From NCBI GenBank assembly GCA_017467225.1, contig JAFTSR010000064.1:1-9568 (forward strand): a stretch of 9,568 nt of DNA, written 5' to 3'. The position numbers were made by a program, and so were the translations under genes. The stretch comes from Clostridia bacterium. GTDB lineage: Bacteria > Bacillota_A > Clostridia > Oscillospirales > CAG-272. Of the stretch, positions 7,801 to 9,568 are shown piece after piece. The notes below the pieces were generated by a model that saw nothing but the letters and a program-made list of their open reading frames with translations, searched no databases and was not told the DNA's origin. Positions within the stretch are counted from its first letter, which is position 1. Each line of letters starts with the position of its first letter.

Positions 7801-8615
7801 GGCATGGCCATGCGTCCCGCCAGCTCGGACCAGTTGGTCAGAATGGTCTTGAAGGACGGACCGTACAGGAAATAGAAATTCATCTCACCGCCCTCAACGC
7901 TGAGCGAATAGTCCTTCTTGAACGAAACGCTGCCGCGATGGGAGTTGTTCAGGTACACGCCGTAGCCCGAGGTGCTGTACCACAGCGGAATGATAGCGTG
8001 CACGTTGTCGTCGTGCATCCAAAGATCGTACACCGTGTTGCGGTGATCCAGCGTGGTGAATTCATCACCGCGCGCGTTGCCAAGACCGAAGAAATGCTCC
8101 TCCGTGGCCACGTCCCGCACGAACGATGCCGTCTTCCCTTCTCCGTTCACGGAGAAAGCCTTAGCGGCACTCTTGAAGATTTCCTTGCCCGAAAGATCGG
8201 TGATGGTGATGGCCAGCGTTGCGCGATCAACCGTAACCGTTACGCCCTCGGTGCGAATAACCGTGGCCGTCTCGCCCTCCTCAATCTCGCCGCAAACTGC
8301 CCCGTACGCGTCGTCATATTTGGCGATTGACTCCGGCACGGCGTCCTTGGGAGCAAACTCCTCGCCTGTGGGTGCGTAACGGAAATGCACCACATCCTCG
8401 CGGCAGAAATTGACCGCCAGGCGACCGCTGTCCGACGTGATGACCACCTCAGAGATGGGCGTGGTGTACAGCGGCGGTGTGTCGTCGGAGGGCTTATTGC
8501 CGTCGGGGTCTCCCTGCTCGTCCGGGGTCTTCGGGCTGCAGCCGCCAACCGTTGCGCATGCCGCCAGCGCGATCAGACAGCACAGTAGCCGCTTCCAAAA
8601 ATAAAAATTCTTCAT
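4887..8615 (-). CDS. Family 31 glycoside hydrolase lipoprotein with C-terminal beta-sandwich modules
   Basis: This 1242-residue surface lipoprotein is predicted to cleave terminal alpha-linked sugars with retention of configuration. The N-terminus has KR, a hydrophobic stretch and two possible lipoboxes (LAAC at C20, VGGC at C26), then a Pro/Asp-rich tether to about residue 45. Next are the GH31 N-terminal beta-sandwich (about 45-265), the TIM barrel (about 270-590), with putative nucleophile D425 in GVDGYKIDETD and putative acid/base D494 in QRYATSAYTD, and the distal beta-sandwich domains (about 590-825; LPLFVRMGSIVPM and LLYEDDGSSYDY are typical). Three further modules follow at about 840-972, 973-1090 and 1091-1230; the first and third begin with YECEAG and resemble CBM6/35. 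The usual WSGD around the acid/base is AYTD here, so the specificity (glucose, xylose, galactose or an N-acetyl sugar) is uncertain. The ATG at 8615 has AAAGGAG 5 nt upstream; an in-frame reading 41 codons longer would begin upstream of the promoter. It is a single-gene transcript, convergent with the GH3 gene. Confidence 0.92.
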   Translation of the reverse strand: MKNFYFWKRLLCCLIALAACATVGGCSPKTPDEQGDPDGNKPSDDTPPLYTTPISEVVITSDSGRLAVNFCREDVVHFRYAPTGEEFAPKDAVPESIAKYDDAYGAVCGEIEEGETATVIRTEGVTVTVDRATLAITITDLSGKEIFKSAAKAFSVNGEGKTASFVRDVATEEHFFGLGNARGDEFTTLDHRNTVYDLWMHDDNVHAIIPLWYSTSGYGVYLNNSHRGSVSFKKDYSLSVEGGEMNFYFLYGPSFKTILTNWSELAGRMAMPPLYALGLTYRGYGQWNEDQLYEAIVSQLNAGIAIDIAGVEPGWQTATYPCSYAWSPQFTDDAKAFVQSMHDLGLHVNLWEHPYVSPQASIYNAIKEYSLTSEQLGTRDWEGRSGKYAFGGIVPDLTMDEARELYWQIHDENLVSIGVDGYKIDETDSWGASNSLSLAFPGGLSSNAYHNLLGTLTVNLMHEKYRDEYDQRTFIFSRGNYSGMQRYATSAYTDYYGFDQFVMSVIAQSYSGTYYTPEIRDTSTKNDVSYMRRAQLMFLTPFAMSNEWATQATVLDRSDAVIRCYTKYNQLHYSLIPYMYSLFWEQHNTGVGVTRALIMEFQDDPKVYDIDNQFMLGDALMVCPVSGNARIATVEIYLPAGEQWMDYNSGYVYEGGQTIKYGCSAATLPLFVRMGSIVPMGHYGDNTADVVDTTLTLDIYPSAEKSTFLLYEDDGSSYDYTRGEYATTALSAQMADGQITCTVGARGGKYAVATRDCVMQIHYRSAPASVQLDGKDIAAVASLDAFNEASKPCYFYDANAKDDIDKVIYVRLSDDGKAHEVKLSVGQQSAQTKPEIMLEGSLYECEAGANEIVGASVNGKTGASGNAVVANLGNDGKNTLTVNNVTAEKDGTYEVELMYYNGGDDTRMLQISVNGGDALPIWCYSNGDWNTPISLIVPLELKKGSNTITFGTAKGEGWAPDMDCIIVYDDQPAALTMSGTVLYPDDAEKKGALVVENMSSAVGGVAVSGFGSSENDTMTYTVTVDATGPYQLNINYSSPTLIPQTLDLVINGQASQLQLPSTNSTHLFSTLNQTVYLKAGKNTITLSCKGGPVVYECEAGSQHVNCTNQLAPRDNYLQSGGFAVGNMQSASSSFTMSGLNVPEDGVYRVLIYAASGDQRTFRLKVNGEDTGKLYSFRTGHFHNFKPFEVELELTEGNNTLTVFGRAKTDGKGDTEWMPNFDYVIIPEVTQNIDIRIGAISVE

Positions 8616-8620
8616 AAATG

Positions 8621-8627
8621 CTCCTTT
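8621..8627 (-). promoter_or_regulatory. Ribosome binding site of the GH31 gene
   Basis: The minus strand reads AAAGGAG, then 5 nt, then ATG. It selects the start at 8615, directly before a lipoprotein signal peptide. Confidence 0.85.
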
Positions 8628-8658
8628 CGGCTGAAATTCATGGTTGAAATAATACTCT

Positions 8659-8687
8659 ATTATATCACACATGTATCGATATTGCAA
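8659..8687 (-). promoter_or_regulatory. Sigma-A type promoter of the GH31 gene
   Basis: On the minus strand, TTGCAA (8687-8682) and TATAAT (8664-8659) are 17 nt apart, and the -10 is preceded by TGA, making an extended -10. The predicted transcript start is near 8652, leaving a leader of about 37 nt. The spacer contains the palindrome TATCGATA, a possible operator. Confidence 0.75.
8674..8681. promoter_or_regulatory. Candidate operator palindrome in the GH31 promoter spacer
   Basis: TATCGATA is a perfect 8-bp palindrome lying between the -35 and -10 hexamers of the GH31 promoter, where a bound repressor would block polymerase. A second palindrome with the same ATCGAT core lies at 8711-8720. 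The regulator is unknown. Palindromes this short occur by chance, so the call is tentative. Confidence 0.3.
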
Positions 8688-8710
8688 GTATTTTTGTAAC
8701 AATATACAAA

Positions 8711-8720
8711 AAATCGATTT
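8711..8720. promoter_or_regulatory. Candidate upstream operator palindrome
   Basis: AAATCGATTT is a perfect 10-bp palindrome about 60 nt upstream of the predicted GH31 transcript start. It shares the ATCGAT core with 8674-8681; the two centres are 38 bp apart. Central-CG palindromes are typical of LacI-family sites, but no regulator gene is in view. Confidence 0.3.
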
Positions 8721-8764
8721 GCGCATTCTCCCTCGCATCGGCTGCCGGGAAGCGAAAAAAGTGT

Positions 8765-8795
8765 AACGCCCTCGCGGATTCCGCGAGGGCGTTTT
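8765..8795. terminator. Intrinsic terminator downstream of the GH2 gene
   Basis: A perfect 13-bp stem pairs 8765-8777 (AACGCCCTCGCGG) with 8781-8793 around an ATT loop. On the minus strand it lies 11 nt past the GH2 stop and is followed, after ACAC, by six T residues (complement of 8755-8760). It therefore separates the GH2 transcript from the GH31 promoter. It closely resembles the hairpin at 4843-4872. Confidence 0.85.
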
Positions 8796-8804
8796 CTGTC
8801 GGTG

Positions 8805-9568
8805 TCAAGCCTTCTTGGCAGGCTTGCGAATGCGATTCAGCTTTTTATTCAGCTTCAGAAGCTCTTCCTTGGTGAAGGAAATGTTCATCATGCCCATCAT
8901 CGAGGTCAGACGCAAAACGGTAAAGCCGCTCATCATCTGCATCAGGCCACTTCCGCCGGCATCCTTGAGATTGACCTCAAAGCCGCCTGACTTCTTGCCC
9001 TTCTTCTCGCCCTTCTTGTTGGCATCCATCTTTTTCTTGATCATCAGACCCACGCCAAGGAACCACAGCTTACCGCGCCCCGACTGCATGATATCGCCAA
9101 TCTTATCATTGAGGGAGAAGCGTCCCTCGGGAGCCGTCACGTCAAACCAGTTGAGCACTGCGCCCTTCTCGACCAGAACGTAATCCATGTTCATCTCGTC
9201 GACCTTGCGGATGTTGCCCTCGTCGGTCAGCTCGCCCGCCTTGGCGACGATGGTGCTCTCACCCACGTTGGGCACGTCGAAGTAGAAGAAATGGTCCTCG
9301 GCCGTCTTTTTGCCGATGCTCTCACCGTTGACAAACAGCTCAACCTCGGGCAGGTTGGAGTAGACGGTAACCTTGGTTACATCCTCCACGCGATCCACGT
9401 ATCTCTTGCCGCACAGGTGAACGAAGGCATCGTCCTCGGGAGAGGCCAGCCATGCCTTGTAGGCATAGAAGGCATCCTTCTTGTACTTGCGATCCATGGT
9501 AACCAAGCCCTTGTGGTTCTGACCGTTCTCGCCGCCCTCGGCTCTGGCATCAGCACCGAAATCAAACA
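8805..9568 (-). CDS. Family 2 glycoside hydrolase (beta-galactosidase-like), C-terminal part
   Basis: The minus-strand frame is open from the window edge (9568) to the TGA at 8807-8805, so the start is missing; the in-frame TTG at 9506 is internal. The first visible residues, FDFGADARAEGG followed by NHKGLVTMDRKYKKDAFYAYKA, and then FVHLCGKRY, match the end of the GH2 TIM barrel of beta-galactosidase-type enzymes. Next comes an Ig-like domain (VTVYSNLPEVELFVNGESIG onward, about 9390-9180). The tail (about 9055-8805) is unusual: a Lys/Gly-rich stretch, a Met-rich hydrophobic stretch, then a helix rich in Lys and Leu ending RKPAKKA. Similar tails occur on some Firmicutes GH2 enzymes, from memory of the family. 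The catalytic Glu residues lie outside the window, so the sugar specificity (galactose, glucuronate or mannose) is open. No signal peptide can be judged. A terminator follows directly. Confidence 0.88.
   Translation of the reverse strand, partial: FDFGADARAEGGENGQNHKGLVTMDRKYKKDAFYAYKAWLASPEDDAFVHLCGKRYVDRVEDVTKVTVYSNLPEVELFVNGESIGKKTAEDHFFYFDVPNVGESTIVAKAGELTDEGNIRKVDEMNMDYVLVEKGAVLNWFDVTAPEGRFSLNDKIGDIMQSGRGKLWFLGVGLMIKKKMDANKKGEKKGKKSGGFEVNLKDAGGSGLMQMMSGFTVLRLTSMMGMMNISFTKEELLKLNKKLNRIRKPAKKA

Noticed and set aside
8612..8641. A nine-residue leader peptide frame (MNFSRKEHL) on the minus strand whose TGA overlaps the GH31 ATG as ATGA.
   Set aside because: It would lie on the transcript, but its ATG has no ribosome binding site, so translational coupling is unlikely; a similar overlap before the GH3 gene starts within the -10 box and is plainly chance.
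8616..8738. Longer in-frame start for the GH31 protein (41 extra residues).
   Set aside because: It begins upstream of the promoter at 8659-8687, and the extra residues would precede the lipoprotein signal. The ATG at 8615 has AAAGGAG 5 nt upstream.
1..9568. tRNA, rRNA, CRISPR arrays, insertion sequences or phage genes.
   Set aside because: No cloverleaf, repeat-spacer pattern, transposase motif or terminal inverted repeats were seen by eye. All substantial sequence is accounted for by five genes and short intergenic regions.

Overview
The window reads as a chromosomal segment of a moderately GC-rich, Gram-positive, anaerobic Clostridia-type bacterium, probably an Oscillospiraceae/Ruminococcaceae-like gut or rumen commensal. 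The evidence is strong AGGAGG-type ribosome binding sites, sigma-A promoters with TATAAT boxes, an oxygen-sensitive glycyl radical enzyme, a lipoprotein and a C-terminally membrane-anchored exoenzyme, and a dense set of plant- or host-glycan glycosidases. The taxonomic placement is inference; no rRNA or tRNA is present.

Layout from left to right. (1) 1-369 (+) is the C-terminus of a glycyl radical enzyme of the pyruvate formate-lyase superfamily. (2) 381-435 is a terminator hairpin shared by two convergent genes. (3) 434-1279 (-) is a PHP-domain phosphoesterase of the YciV/TrpH type. (4) 1280-1428 is a divergent promoter region; its plus-strand promoter is a perfect TTGACA-17-TATAAT. (5) 1429-4821 (+) is a secreted family 3 glycoside hydrolase whose two catalytic domains are in swapped (circularly permuted) order with carbohydrate-binding-like modules between them. 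It ends in a transmembrane tail. (6) 4843-4876 is a strong bidirectional terminator. (7) 4887-8615 (-) is a family 31 glycoside hydrolase lipoprotein with a modified active-site motif and three C-terminal beta-sandwich modules. (8) 8616-8804 holds its promoter, two ATCGAT-centred palindromes and another hairpin terminator. (9) 8805-9568 (-) is the C-terminal part of a family 2 glycoside hydrolase (beta-galactosidase-like) that runs off the window.

Together, the GH3 and GH31 enzymes look like two surface-tethered exo-glycosidases, one acting on beta links and one on alpha links. They share a similar type of carbohydrate-binding module and probably trim the same or related branched polysaccharide at the cell envelope. 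The GH2 fragment shows no secretion signal in the visible part and may finish oligosaccharide breakdown inside the cell. The glycyl radical enzyme and the PHP protein have no evident connection to glycan use. No transporter, regulator, mobile element, CRISPR array or RNA gene was seen. The most noteworthy points are the permuted GH3 architecture, the altered GH31 active-site loop, candidate operators upstream of GH31, and two near-identical terminator hairpins whose differences preserve base pairing.
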